NCBI RefSeq assembly: GCF_046557915.1
Contig: NZ_JBHEBG010000001.1
Coordinates: forward strand, 1,612,001 to 1,676,000
DNA length: 64,000 nucleotides
DNA from: JBHEBG01 sp046557915
Lineage (GTDB): Bacteria > Bacteroidota > Bacteroidia > Flavobacteriales > Flavobacteriaceae
Reading direction: 5' to 3'
How positions within the stretch are numbered: position 1 is the stretch's first letter; every line of letters starts with the position of its first letter. Below the pieces are notes generated by a model. It saw only the letters and a list, made by a program, of their open reading frames with translations, was not told where the DNA came from and did no database searches. The position numbers and the translations under genes were made by a program. Of the stretch, positions 56,143-63,578 are shown piece after piece.

Positions 56143-56649
56143 TTATTCTCTTATAGGTATCATATTAGAAGTATCCACAGGAAAACTATCAAATTTATTG
56201 TACAGTTTTAAATATTTTCTAGGGTCAATAGGAACTTCATTTAACGTTTCATGTAAACCTCTAAAGAAGCCTTCTCTTTTTTGTGATGGATTAAATATTA
56301 GTATAAGTTTTACCTCTTCATTCGTATCATTTTTAAAACCATGGGGTGTTAGTCTGGGAGCATATACAACGGTTCCTGGTTTAGCATGTACCTCTTTGTT
56401 ACTGGTTTGGATTGTAAGTACCCCTTGAGTTACAATAAAAGTTTCATCCATAAATCTGTGATAATGTAATTTTGCACCAATGGCCATAGGAGCTAGTACA
56501 ATTTCATAAACACCCAACTGGTCATTTGAAATTTCGCTCGTAACTTTGAATGTAAGCGAAAGTCCGTTCATTTCAAATGATTCCCCTTCATTTGGATATA
56601 CAATAGTTGCTTTATCTTCTAATTGGTCGTTGAAATAATCTATCTTCAT
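56143..56649 (-). CDS. Cupin domain protein
   Basis: Protein of 168 residues with one cupin barrel (about 35-115). Metal-binding motif 1 is seen as LHYHRFMDETFIVTQG and motif 2 as GTVVYAPRLTPHGFKN, each giving the expected His and Glu ligands. Members include dioxygenases, isomerases and storage-type proteins; the substrate is unknown. It lies 2 bases after the azoreductase gene on the same strand and downstream of an ECF41-like sigma factor. Confidence 0.87.
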   Translation of the reverse strand: MKIDYFNDQLEDKATIVYPNEGESFEMNGLSLTFKVTSEISNDQLGVYEIVLAPMAIGAKLHYHRFMDETFIVTQGVLTIQTSNKEVHAKPGTVVYAPRLTPHGFKNDTNEEVKLILIFNPSQKREGFFRGLHETLNEVPIDPRKYLKLYNKFDSFPVDTSNMIPIRE

Positions 56650-56651
56650 AA

Positions 56652-57269
56652 TTAATTGATTTTAAGTGTTTTTTTGATTTCTTGCTGTGCCAGGGCTATG
56701 TTTTTTTCGAGAATATCTAGATGGGCCGTTGCTTCCAAAGAGAAAATATTTTTGATTTTCATGCCTAAAAAACCACAAATGACTTTTAAATAGGGTTCTT
56801 GAAAATCGAGCGGCTCCATTGAAGTTCCCTTATAGCTCTCTCCTTTTGTAGTAATTAAATAAACAGATTCCATATCTAGCAAGCCTTTATAACTACCATC
56901 AGTATTTACCTCAAACGTGTGACCAGATCTTGTGATATGATCAAAATATGCTTTTAGCGTGGATGGAACATTGAGATTGTACAATGGACTACTAATAAGC
57001 AATTCGTCCACAGATTTTAATTCTGCTATCAATTCATTGGACAATGAAATTGCTTGCTTATTTTCTGCAGTCCAGTTTTCTTCGGGTACATGGAAAGCCT
57101 CTACCGTTTTATTCTGTAAATGAGGAATTTGTTGTTTGGTTAAATCTCGATAAATAATGCTACCCGCAGGATTGGCTTTTTTCCAGATTGTTTCAAAAAA
57201 ATTTGATAGAGCTCTAGAATGCGAACCCTCAGTTCGTAGACTTGCATCTATTCGTAATAATTTTTTCAT
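56652..57269 (-). CDS. azoR: FMN-dependent NADH-azoreductase
   Basis: Flavodoxin-fold oxidoreductase of 205 residues: N-terminal phosphate-binding RIDASLRTEGSHSRALS, then SPLYNLNVPSTLKAYFDHI (about 95-113), the AzoR-type FMN pocket. It reduces quinones and azo compounds with NAD(P)H and protects against electrophiles. It is coupled to the cupin gene (2 bases) and follows the sigma factor gene by 57 bases. Confidence 0.88.
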   Translation of the reverse strand: MKKLLRIDASLRTEGSHSRALSNFFETIWKKANPAGSIIYRDLTKQQIPHLQNKTVEAFHVPEENWTAENKQAISLSNELIAELKSVDELLISSPLYNLNVPSTLKAYFDHITRSGHTFEVNTDGSYKGLLDMESVYLITTKGESYKGTSMEPLDFQEPYLKVICGFLGMKIKNIFSLEATAHLDILEKNIALAQQEIKKTLKIN

Positions 57270-57326
57270 CTATTGATATTTTAAATTCAATAGTATGACA
57301 AAACTGAAAGGAAAAACGTGACAGGG

Positions 57327-58151
57327 TTATAGGGAAAGCGATTTTAATTTATTGGGATCTATGATAGAAAATATATTTTTTATTTTGTTTCCTTCTAATT
57401 CAAATACTTGGCAGTTGATTAGAATCTTAGCCTTATAAAACAGCAATGCCGGCTGATGGTTAATTTTTGATATTTTAACGGATAGCGACTTTTGATGGGT
57501 TTTGAATACAAAAAACAGCAAATCTAAAGTTGCTGCTTTTCCAACGGTTAACTCTCTCACTACTTTGATGTTTTTTCCCCCATCCGCATGTAATGAGATT
57601 TCTTCGGAAAGCATTTTCTCTAGTTTCGAAACATCTCCATTTTGAATTGCATGGACGTAATTTTTTATGAATGAAGTCGGGGTATTTTGATTAGTATCTA
57701 TACTGGAATTGCTTATTTTTTTTGTGGCTCGACTTAATAATTTTCTCGAATTTTCGATTGTAGAGTCAATGACCAAAGAAATTTCTTCATGTGAATATTC
57801 AAAAGCATTTTTTAGAATGAATACAGCTCTTTCTTTTGCCGTAAGTTTTTCTAAAAGAACAAGCATTGAGTAAGAGATAATTTCTTCTCCATTAATATTA
57901 CTATCGGCTATTTCTGTAGATATAGGTTCTGGCAACCACATCCTATTCGCAATAATTTTCTGGTTTCGCTTTTTTATATTAATCGATTGGTTGGTGACAG
58001 CTTTGATTAAATACCCGGTTTCATTTTTAATATGCCCCTTTTCAATAGAAAGATATTTCATCAAAACATCTTGTATAGCATCTTTTGCATCTTCCGATGA
58101 GCCTAAAATATTGTAAGCGTAAGGAAATAATTTGTTATGATAATTTTTCAA
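57327..58151 (-). CDS. ECF41-like (SigJ-type) RNA polymerase sigma factor
   Basis: Sigma factor of 274 residues. Region 2 (about 5-65, YNILGSSEDAKDAIQDVLMKYL), a linker with WLPEP (about 87-91), region 4 (about 110-165, LTAKERAVFILKNAFEYSHEEIS) and a C-terminal SnoaL-like domain (about 170-274). The WLPEP linker and SnoaL extension define ECF41-type factors, whose extension regulates activity without a separate anti-sigma factor. Such factors usually control adjacent oxidoreductase genes; here azoreductase and cupin genes follow. Confidence 0.87.
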   Translation of the reverse strand: MKNYHNKLFPYAYNILGSSEDAKDAIQDVLMKYLSIEKGHIKNETGYLIKAVTNQSINIKKRNQKIIANRMWLPEPISTEIADSNINGEEIISYSMLVLLEKLTAKERAVFILKNAFEYSHEEISLVIDSTIENSRKLLSRATKKISNSSIDTNQNTPTSFIKNYVHAIQNGDVSKLEKMLSEEISLHADGGKNIKVVRELTVGKAATLDLLFFVFKTHQKSLSVKISKINHQPALLFYKAKILINCQVFELEGNKIKNIFSIIDPNKLKSLSL

Positions 58152-58319
58152 GTCTAAACTTTAAGTTCTACACAAGTGACAATTTAAATGGTAAAAATGT
58201 GACATTTTGGATTAGAGATAACGATATTACCAAGTGTTTTCATCTATTGTTTAAGCTCAGAGACTAGCTTATGCGCAGAATGCCTATGGTGCTTAGCGTT
58301 TGTAGTACCCCGTGTACGT

Positions 58320-59147
58320 TTATTCTATATGCGATAAGTCTTCTCCCAGATTTCTATTTTGATTTAACCCTTCAACGATAGCCATTTCCTCCTTGGTTAG
58401 CATAAAATCGAATATTTCGAAATTCTGAATGATTCTTTTCTGCGTTACCGATTTAGGAATAACTGCAACGCCTCTTTGGACGAGCCATCTCAGAGCTATT
58501 TGAACGGCCGATTTTTGATGTACTTTGCCAATATCCACTAATTCCGGGATAGAAAGAACTTCCCCCATCATAATTGGTCGCCAGGCTTCTAACTGAATAT
58601 TATGGGCATTTGCAAAATGCAGCAGTTCATTTTGACTTAAATGCGGGTGCATTTCTACCTGATTGATTGCAGGAACTACATTGGAATGTTCCATTAGATC
58701 TTCCAATTGTGCAATGCTGAAATTACACACTCCAATTGCTTTGGCCTTGCCGCTGGCATAAATGTGTTCCATGGCTCGGTAGGTTTCTTTGTATTTGGCC
58801 TTTACGGGCCAGTGAATTAGATATAAGTCTACATAATCTGTTTGTAGCTGTTTTAAACTTTGCTCAAAAGCAAGTAAGGTTTTGTCGTATCCTTGTTCGG
58901 TATTCCAAACTTTTGTGGTAAGAAATATTTCTTCCCGCGGAACCTCACTTTCTCTTATCGCCCTTCCAACCCCTTTTTCATTTTGGTAGGCCGAAGCGGT
59001 ATCTATTTTCCTGTATCCCGACTTAAGTGCTGAGATAACTGCTCCTTCAACTTCACCATCATTTTCGGCAAAAAGAACCCCCAGACCTATGGAAGGCATT
59101 TTCAATTCATTGTTGAGCGTAAAAATTGACGCGTTTTTAGATAACAT
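58320..59147 (-). CDS. Aldo/keto reductase
   Basis: NADPH-dependent oxidoreductase of 275 residues with a TIM barrel. The catalytic tetrad is visible: Asp in YRKIDTASAY with Tyr at its end, Lys in LTTKVWN, and His in YLIHWPVK. The C-terminal part AVIPKSVTQKRIIQNFEIFDF is the NADP-binding signature. It is of the 2,5-diketo-D-gluconate reductase-like AKR5 type. It lies next to the first of the repeated intergenic elements and could be the last cassette of the array, although I see no such element on its other side. Confidence 0.9.
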   Translation of the reverse strand: MLSKNASIFTLNNELKMPSIGLGVLFAENDGEVEGAVISALKSGYRKIDTASAYQNEKGVGRAIRESEVPREEIFLTTKVWNTEQGYDKTLLAFEQSLKQLQTDYVDLYLIHWPVKAKYKETYRAMEHIYASGKAKAIGVCNFSIAQLEDLMEHSNVVPAINQVEMHPHLSQNELLHFANAHNIQLEAWRPIMMGEVLSIPELVDIGKVHQKSAVQIALRWLVQRGVAVIPKSVTQKRIIQNFEIFDFMLTKEEMAIVEGLNQNRNLGEDLSHIE

Positions 59148-59170
59148 ATAAAGTATATTTTGGTAATGGA

Positions 59171-59301
59171 GTTCAACGGGTTTGTGTATGGCAGGGCACT
59201 AAATTACTAAAAGAAAACGAATATAATCCCGGTGGCTATCGAGACGAAAGAATTTTCAGAGTAGGGGAGATCAAGCAATGGATTTTAGGCATTGTTGTAG
59301 C
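59171..59301 (-). repeat. attC-like element A1
   Basis: 131-bp type A element between the aldo/keto reductase and SRPBCC genes. On the minus strand it begins GCTACAACAATGCC and ends ACCCGTTGAAC, the last seven bases matching GTTRRRY. Its core resembles those of A2 and A3 (CTAAATTACTAAAAGAAAAC on the plus strand) with several substitutions. Confidence 0.55.
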
Positions 59302-59312
59302 GCGTTTTTTTA

Positions 59313-59735
59313 CTAATTATCCGCATAGCCTTGATCCCAAGTCTTTTTGGGGTCATGATTTCTCAAATCACATTGGAAGTCAGCAACTGCTTTAAGGTTC
59401 ATCAGTACCGAAATCCATCCTGCGTTTACCTCAGAAAAGTCACTTTCCGATACATTTTCATTAATTAAAGTAAGGTCGGTTCCGCCATTTTCAGAGGGCA
59501 TTAACTTAAATTTTACCAAACTATTGAAATAGTCCAAATGAAATTCTTTGTTAGAAATAGTCTTTATTATCTGACTATCATATGTTTGGCCATTGGGAAA
59601 TAAAAAGTGAATTATGCGGCCTTCTTCAGTTGCATTTTCAGACCAGAATTTCGTTCTTCCTTCAGAAGTGGAGAGTAAGTCAAAGACCGAATTTGGTTCA
59701 GATTTTAGGAATAATTTCCAAGTAATTGTCTTCAT
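59313..59735 (-). CDS. SRPBCC/AHSA1-like protein
   Basis: Protein of 140 residues with the START-like fold: FLKSEPNSVFDLLSTSEGRTKFWSE at the start, a central FKLMPSENGGTDLTLINENV, and a C-terminal helix around WISVLMNLKAVADFQCDL. It probably binds a small hydrophobic ligand. It sits as a single gene between two attC-like elements; its stop is 12 bases from A1 and its start 24 bases from B1. It is not closely similar to the other SRPBCC protein in the window. Confidence 0.8.
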   Translation of the reverse strand: MKTITWKLFLKSEPNSVFDLLSTSEGRTKFWSENATEEGRIIHFLFPNGQTYDSQIIKTISNKEFHLDYFNSLVKFKLMPSENGGTDLTLINENVSESDFSEVNAGWISVLMNLKAVADFQCDLRNHDPKKTWDQGYADN

Positions 59736-59758
59736 TGTATAATTAAGGTTTCAAATGT

Positions 59759-59958
59759 ACTACAAGGGTTAAGCCATGAAAAGTAAGGGAGTAAACCGGC
59801 GTTTGCTTTCCGCCACACACATAGCGAAATCTTTTTGTTTTGTTTTTTCTTTTCCCTGTTTAAAGCAAAATCCCAAAGATTTTGCGGACTTCATAAAAAT
59901 ACACAAACCTTTCGTTTTATCATTTAAGTCGCTATTCCTTATATACCGTGTTGTAACC
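59759..59958 (-). repeat. attC-like element B1
   Basis: 200-bp type B element. On the minus strand it begins GGTTACAACACGG and ends CTTAACCCTTGTAG. It contains the perfect hairpin GCAAAATC-CCAAA-GATTTTGC and a longer-range TAGCGA/TCGCTA pair. It is nearly identical to B2 over about 150 bp. Confidence 0.6.
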
Positions 59959-59982
59959 AGTTGTTTTTTGTTAAATTCTATT

Positions 59983-60414
59983 CTATTCTTTTCCAAGAAC
60001 ATAGGTTTTAAAAACATACTTCCAAGGTGTGAAAATAACAGGAATAATAATCAACATAAATATTTGAACCCAATCTTCTGCCTCACTACCTACAAGTTTT
60101 TCATTTTTCCATAATGGATAGGCAACAAATAATAGCCAAAGTCCTTTGTACAAAAACATAAAAAGCATTATTGGTAACATTTTTAATGTATGGAATATTC
60201 CCAATCCTGATAAAGTTGTGTAGGCTGCAATGGCACACCAAGCTATAGCAATTTCAGGATTCCACTCTCCTTCATGGGTAATTAATTCAGTCCAAGCATC
60301 TTTTGCAGCAAACAGAAACATAAGTAAGAAGAATAGTTTTAGAACATACACTTTTATTGGCCAAATTCCTTTATGTTTATCCGATTGCGCAAAGAGATTT
60401 TTTATTAATTCCAT
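59983..60414 (-). CDS. Small multi-pass membrane protein
   Basis: Protein of 143 residues from the ATG at 60414 (MELIKNLFAQSDKHKG). It has four hydrophobic helices (about 20-40, 55-75, 80-100 and 115-135), similar in layout to DoxX-like or DUF4149-like small membrane proteins, but I do not recognise the family. Upstream extension to 60444 has no support. It is the only gene between elements B1 and B2, and its sampled G+C content is very low (about 25 per cent). Confidence 0.7.
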   Translation of the reverse strand: MELIKNLFAQSDKHKGIWPIKVYVLKLFFLLMFLFAAKDAWTELITHEGEWNPEIAIAWCAIAAYTTLSGLGIFHTLKMLPIMLFMFLYKGLWLLFVAYPLWKNEKLVGSEAEDWVQIFMLIIIPVIFTPWKYVFKTYVLGKE

Positions 60415-60438
60415 ATTGCGATTTTGAGTTTTAATTGG

Positions 60439-60636
60439 GTGCAACGGTTAGGCTATGAAGAGCACGGGAGCAAACGCCAGTTTGCTTTCCGCCACACACA
60501 TAGCGAAATCTTTTTGTTTTGTTTTTTCTTTTTCTGTCCAAAGCAAAATCCCAAAGATTTTGCGGACTTCATAAAAATACACAAACCTTTCGTTTTATCA
60601 TTTAAGGCGCTATTCCTTATACACCGTGTTGTAAGC
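60439..60636 (-). repeat. attC-like element B2
   Basis: 198-bp type B element. On the minus strand it begins CTTACAACACGGTG and ends CCTAACCGTTGCAC. It has the internal perfect hairpins GCAAAATC/GATTTTGC and GCAAAC/GTTTGC (loop GCCA). The two ends pair imperfectly, with extra bases unpaired on one side, as in attC hairpins. The last residues of the DinB-like gene are encoded inside it. Confidence 0.6.
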
Positions 60637-61105
60637 TGTTTTTTTTAATTCGTTTTTTTATAAGTATTATTTGTCCAAGGTGATAATAAGCATGTTCAAT
60701 CATTGCGTCAATATTTCTGTAATAAGTCCCATATTGTTTATCAACAAAGTCGGCCATTATGTTTTCATCCGTCATATTATCAACAAGACGAATGAATTTT
60801 TCCGAGTCGGAGCAAAATTTATTTACCAAATTTTTCCAATCTTGTTCAGATTTTATAGGTGGCGAATCAAAACTAAATTTATCCCGTATGTCCAGTGTGC
60901 CACCTTCAAGAACTTTGGCCAATCCGGCTATATAGTAATCAATATGGAAAGTCAAATCAGCTATAGTATTGAAATCATCTATTTTTTGAGTTGCCTGATT
61001 CCAATCTAAGTCAATAATTTGTTCCTTAAAATTTGTGCCTAAAACCCATTTTCCTTCGGTGAAAATTTCCTTGAGACGATTGGCTAAATATTTATTTAAT
61101 TTCAT
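60617..61105 (-). CDS. DinB-like family protein
   Basis: Four-helix-bundle protein of 162 residues with the DinB metal-binding pattern: His in LTFHIDYYIAGL, and the pair in IEHAYYHLGQIILIKKRI near the C-terminus. Members include metal-dependent thiol transferases and many uncharacterised proteins. Its final residues (LQHGV) and stop codon lie inside element B2, so the repeat supplies the end of the gene, as is common when cassettes carry attC sites. Confidence 0.83.
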   Translation of the reverse strand: MKLNKYLANRLKEIFTEGKWVLGTNFKEQIIDLDWNQATQKIDDFNTIADLTFHIDYYIAGLAKVLEGGTLDIRDKFSFDSPPIKSEQDWKNLVNKFCSDSEKFIRLVDNMTDENIMADFVDKQYGTYYRNIDAMIEHAYYHLGQIILIKKRIKKNSLQHGV

Positions 61106-61146
61106 TCTCGAGTACCTGGTTTATTTCAATATCGGAGTTTTAAATT

Positions 61147-61275
61147 GCCGCTAACGGTCTAACCGTCAGTTACCGATTTTTATGCGTTATTTTCGGCTAA
61201 ACACAGACTTTAGCAATTCCGCGGGGATTCGGACGTAGTGGAATTTACCATAATTGTAGTTGTACATGTTGTAAG
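61147..61275 (-). repeat. attC-like element C
   Basis: 129-bp element with the common ends but a core unlike types A and B. On the minus strand it begins CTTACAACATG and ends AGACCGTTAGCGGC. It separates the DinB-like and NTF2-like genes. Confidence 0.45.
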
Positions 61276-61293
61276 TAGTACTTTCAAGCTTAT

Positions 61294-61803
61294 TTAACGC
61301 GTGTATTTTGAATCTTTCAGATTATACATTATTCTGTGAATTTTCCATTTTCCGTCTTCTTTTTTTAGAATATTTGTGAATTCGGAGATAGATTGGGTAG
61401 TATCTCGACCAATATTATTTTCTAAAGTGCACCAAGTGAGTTTAGATAACCCTTGGTAGTATGCAATATTTCCAGAGCTTACAATTTCTTCGTTTTCTAC
61501 TTCGTATTGAATTATTGGATACTTGATGTCCGACTTTGGGAACCAAAATTCACGAACATTACGCTTACTAAAAACAGGTTTACCTGTTTTTCCTGGTTGA
61601 AACAAAATAATATCGGCACTCAGTTTATCCAATACTAAGGTTGAATCCCCATTTCTCCATGCCTGTCTATATTCTTGCATCATTTGTTCAATATCTTTAA
61701 CATCACTTATTTCTTTTTTATTTGTTTTTTCGCAAGAACTAAACATTGGCGATAGTACGATGATAAAAAATGGAAGAAAGGTGTTTAATATTTGTTTTTT
61801 CAT
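61294..61803 (-). CDS. DUF4440/NTF2-like lipoprotein
   Basis: Lipoprotein of 169 residues (Cys24, PMFSSCEKT) with a SnoaL/DUF4440 fold: IEQMMQEYRQAWRNGDSTLVLDKLSADIILFQPG, then a conserved end EFTNILKKEDGKWKIHRIMYN. Members are mostly ligand-binding or of unknown function. It stands alone between elements C and A2; its stop is 18 bases from C and its start 13 bases from A2. Confidence 0.8.
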   Translation of the reverse strand: MKKQILNTFLPFFIIVLSPMFSSCEKTNKKEISDVKDIEQMMQEYRQAWRNGDSTLVLDKLSADIILFQPGKTGKPVFSKRNVREFWFPKSDIKYPIIQYEVENEEIVSSGNIAYYQGLSKLTWCTLENNIGRDTTQSISEFTNILKKEDGKWKIHRIMYNLKDSKYTR

Positions 61804-61816
61804 TTTTTAGGTATTA

Positions 61817-61960
61817 CTTACAACGGTTTCATCTATGAGCGGTTGCGTTGACTGTAACTAAATTACTAAAAGAAAACGAATATAATCCTGATAACTATCG
61901 GGACGAAAGGATTTTCAGGGTAGGCGAGAACAAGCAATTACTTATAGCCATTGTTATCTA
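61817..61960 (-). repeat. attC-like element A2
   Basis: 144-bp type A element. On the minus strand it begins TAGATAACAATGGC and ends AAACCGTTGTAAG. Inside is a CCTGATA/TATCGGG hairpin shared with A3. The stop codon of the GH43-like gene (61938-61940) lies within it. It is almost identical to A3 over about 95 bp. Confidence 0.6.
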
Positions 61961-62882
61961 ACGATATCATGCTAGATAGTATACTCTCTTTCACTTTAAA
62001 AACAGTACCATGTCTAGTACCTTCCGGGAAATTAACTTTATCTGAAATATTATCCCATTGTTTTAAATCTGAAGAACTAACCGCTCCCATTTTCTTTTCA
62101 GTATACATATCAAAATATACAATCCATTTGTCATCGATTTTTATGGCAGTTGGTCCTTCTACCCAATTGGGACTTATAGGCTCGGAAGCTTCAGAGTAGC
62201 TGTCTGTGAGAGTCTTACTGGTTGCAATTCGAATATTTTTTTCAATCTTAGGAAGTTTTGTTTCATTTTTTAAAAACATTATATACGTTTCATCCTCCTT
62301 TTGTAAAGTAGCATCAATTACGTTAAAACCCTTGTTGTATAACATTTTTGTTTCATTAAAATCAATAAAATCTTTAGTAGTAGTGTAATACATTCTGTGG
62401 TTTCTTCCATTTCCATTAGAATCATCTGTTTCGGGAAATCTGCCTGGGATTGTGGTAGCCCAACATATTAAATATAGCTCAGATGCTTCATCATAAAACA
62501 ATTCTGGTGCCCAACAGTTTACAGCATTTGGCTCATTATGCATAACAGGAATATATTTCTGTTCAGACCAATCAATCAAATTTGTTGAACTGGCATATCC
62601 AATTCCTCTTTCATTCCAACTTACTGTCCATACCATGTGGAATTTATTGTCGCCTCCTTTTATAATACATGGGTCTCTCATCAGCTTGTCCTGACCAATT
62701 TTTGGCTTTAAGAATGATTTATTGTTATTAAGTGCCTCCCAATTTAGACCATCTTTACTTGAAGCCAAGTGTAAGCCGTCTTCGCCATTTCCTTTAAAAT
62801 ATGAAAATAAATATATTTCAGATTCTTTTTTTGAACAACTTAACGAGGTGAGTAGAAGAAGTATTGATAGTATTTTTCTCAT
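61938..62882 (-). CDS. GH43-like five-bladed propeller glycosidase lipoprotein
   Basis: Lipoprotein of 314 residues (Cys16, LLTSLSCSKKE) with GH43/GH32/GH68-type propeller repeats: HLASSKDGLNWEAL, MRDPCIIKGGDNKFHMVWTVSW, GYASSTNLIDWSEQ, NCWAPELFYDEASELYLICWA. The Asp of RDP and the Glu of WAPE match family catalytic positions (stabilising Asp and acid). Substrate cannot be predicted. At 945 bp it is a large gene for a cassette, and it is very AT-rich (one sampled line 22 per cent G+C). Its last residues, DNNGYK, are encoded by the repeated element A2. Confidence 0.82.
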   Translation of the reverse strand: MRKILSILLLLTSLSCSKKESEIYLFSYFKGNGEDGLHLASSKDGLNWEALNNNKSFLKPKIGQDKLMRDPCIIKGGDNKFHMVWTVSWNERGIGYASSTNLIDWSEQKYIPVMHNEPNAVNCWAPELFYDEASELYLICWATTIPGRFPETDDSNGNGRNHRMYYTTTKDFIDFNETKMLYNKGFNVIDATLQKEDETYIMFLKNETKLPKIEKNIRIATSKTLTDSYSEASEPISPNWVEGPTAIKIDDKWIVYFDMYTEKKMGAVSSSDLKQWDNISDKVNFPEGTRHGTVFKVKESILSSMISLDNNGYK

Positions 62883-62900
62883 GGGTTTTTTGTATTATTG

Positions 62901-63045
62901 TTACATAACGGTGGGGCTATGAGTAGTTGTGTGTCTCAGCAACTAAATTGGCAAATACAAACCGAATATAATCCTGATAACTATCGGGACGAAAGGATTT
63001 TCAGGGTAGGCGAGAACAAGCAATTACTTATAGCCATTATTAGCA
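62901..63045 (-). repeat. attC-like element A3
   Basis: 145-bp type A element. On the minus strand it begins GTGCTAATAATGGC and ends CCCACCGTTATGTAA. Near the ends GGCTATGAGTAGTTG and CAATTACTTATAGCC form a 15-bp stem with only two G-T type mismatches, the clearest end-to-end pairing in the set. Confidence 0.6.
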
Positions 63046-63217
63046 CAAGTTATTAATTTTGTTTTGGATTTGTTTGAATTTATACTTATGCTTAACAAAT
63101 GTGTCCTAGCAGGGCAAAATGTTACCCAACTATCGGCATTATCTGAACATTAACAGTTATATTTTTCGTTATACAAGCATTGAGCTATCATAAATATATC
63201 AAGAGCCATTCTATTGA
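63046..63217. other. Degenerate cassette interior
   Basis: With the short fragment to its right, this fills the space between elements A3 and B3. Stops are frequent in all frames and no gene is seen, suggesting a decayed cassette gene. Confidence 0.4.
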
Positions 63218-63397
63218 TCACAAATCAGCTATGATCACATATATCGTGTTATGTCCTTTTTTGTTAGTTCGATTAGTTAAGTCAAATCCCCTAATTCGAA
63301 CGCTAGGAAAATAAAATCGAGTTAGATTTCCGTTTTTCAATTCAAACTCAGGTACAGAAATTCCGTTTGTCAGAATTGTGCCTAACGGTTTAACCAT
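63218..63397 (-). pseudogene. Short, probably truncated gene fragment
   Basis: A 59-residue frame from the ATG at 63397 that reads ISVPEFELKNGNLTRFYFP and then VRIRGFDLTNRTNKKGHN before stopping. The composition looks like the start of a larger globular protein cut short by a stop. The start codon lies inside element B3, so either the frame starts at a non-ATG codon after the element or the gene is no longer functional. I cannot name the family. Confidence 0.35.
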
Positions 63398-63574
63398 GAG
63401 CATTATTGCAGCAAACTGGCGTTTGCTTTCCGCGAGCACATCGCGAAATCTTTTTATTTTGTTTTATCTTTTTGTTATGAAGTCGAACCAAAAGATTTTG
63501 CGGACATCACAAAAATATACAAACCTTTCGTTTGGGCTCAAAGCCCGTATTGTTTATGGGTTTTGTTGTAAAAC
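63378..63574 (-). repeat. attC-like element B3
   Basis: 197-bp type B element, more diverged than B1/B2. On the minus strand it begins GTTTTACAACAAAACCC and ends TAAACCGTTAGGCAC, with an exact GTTRRRY (GTTAGGC). It shares the GCAAAC/GTTTGC hairpin region and the AGATTTTGCGGAC and CAAACCTTTCGTTT stretches (plus strand) with B1 and B2. Confidence 0.55.
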
Positions 63575-63578
63575 GTTT

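Noticed and set aside
58152..58319. Eighth attC-like element downstream of the aldo/keto reductase
   Set aside because: The segment has TACAAACGCTAAGCAC on the minus strand but lacks the AACCGTT end and any match to types A, B or C.
59776..60648. Plus-strand frames (KQNPKDFADFIKIHKPFVLSF) conserved between elements B1 and B2
   Set aside because: They are conserved because the DNA element is conserved. The frame is broken in B3 and there is no start or hydrophobic pattern typical of a real gene; the opposite frames are likewise shadows.
59171..63574. Insertion-sequence remnants or MITEs as explanation of the right-end repeats
   Set aside because: No target-site duplications, transposase fragments or uniform terminal inverted repeats are visible. 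Elements are always at gene ends on one strand, which fits cassette sites better, though this is not excluded.
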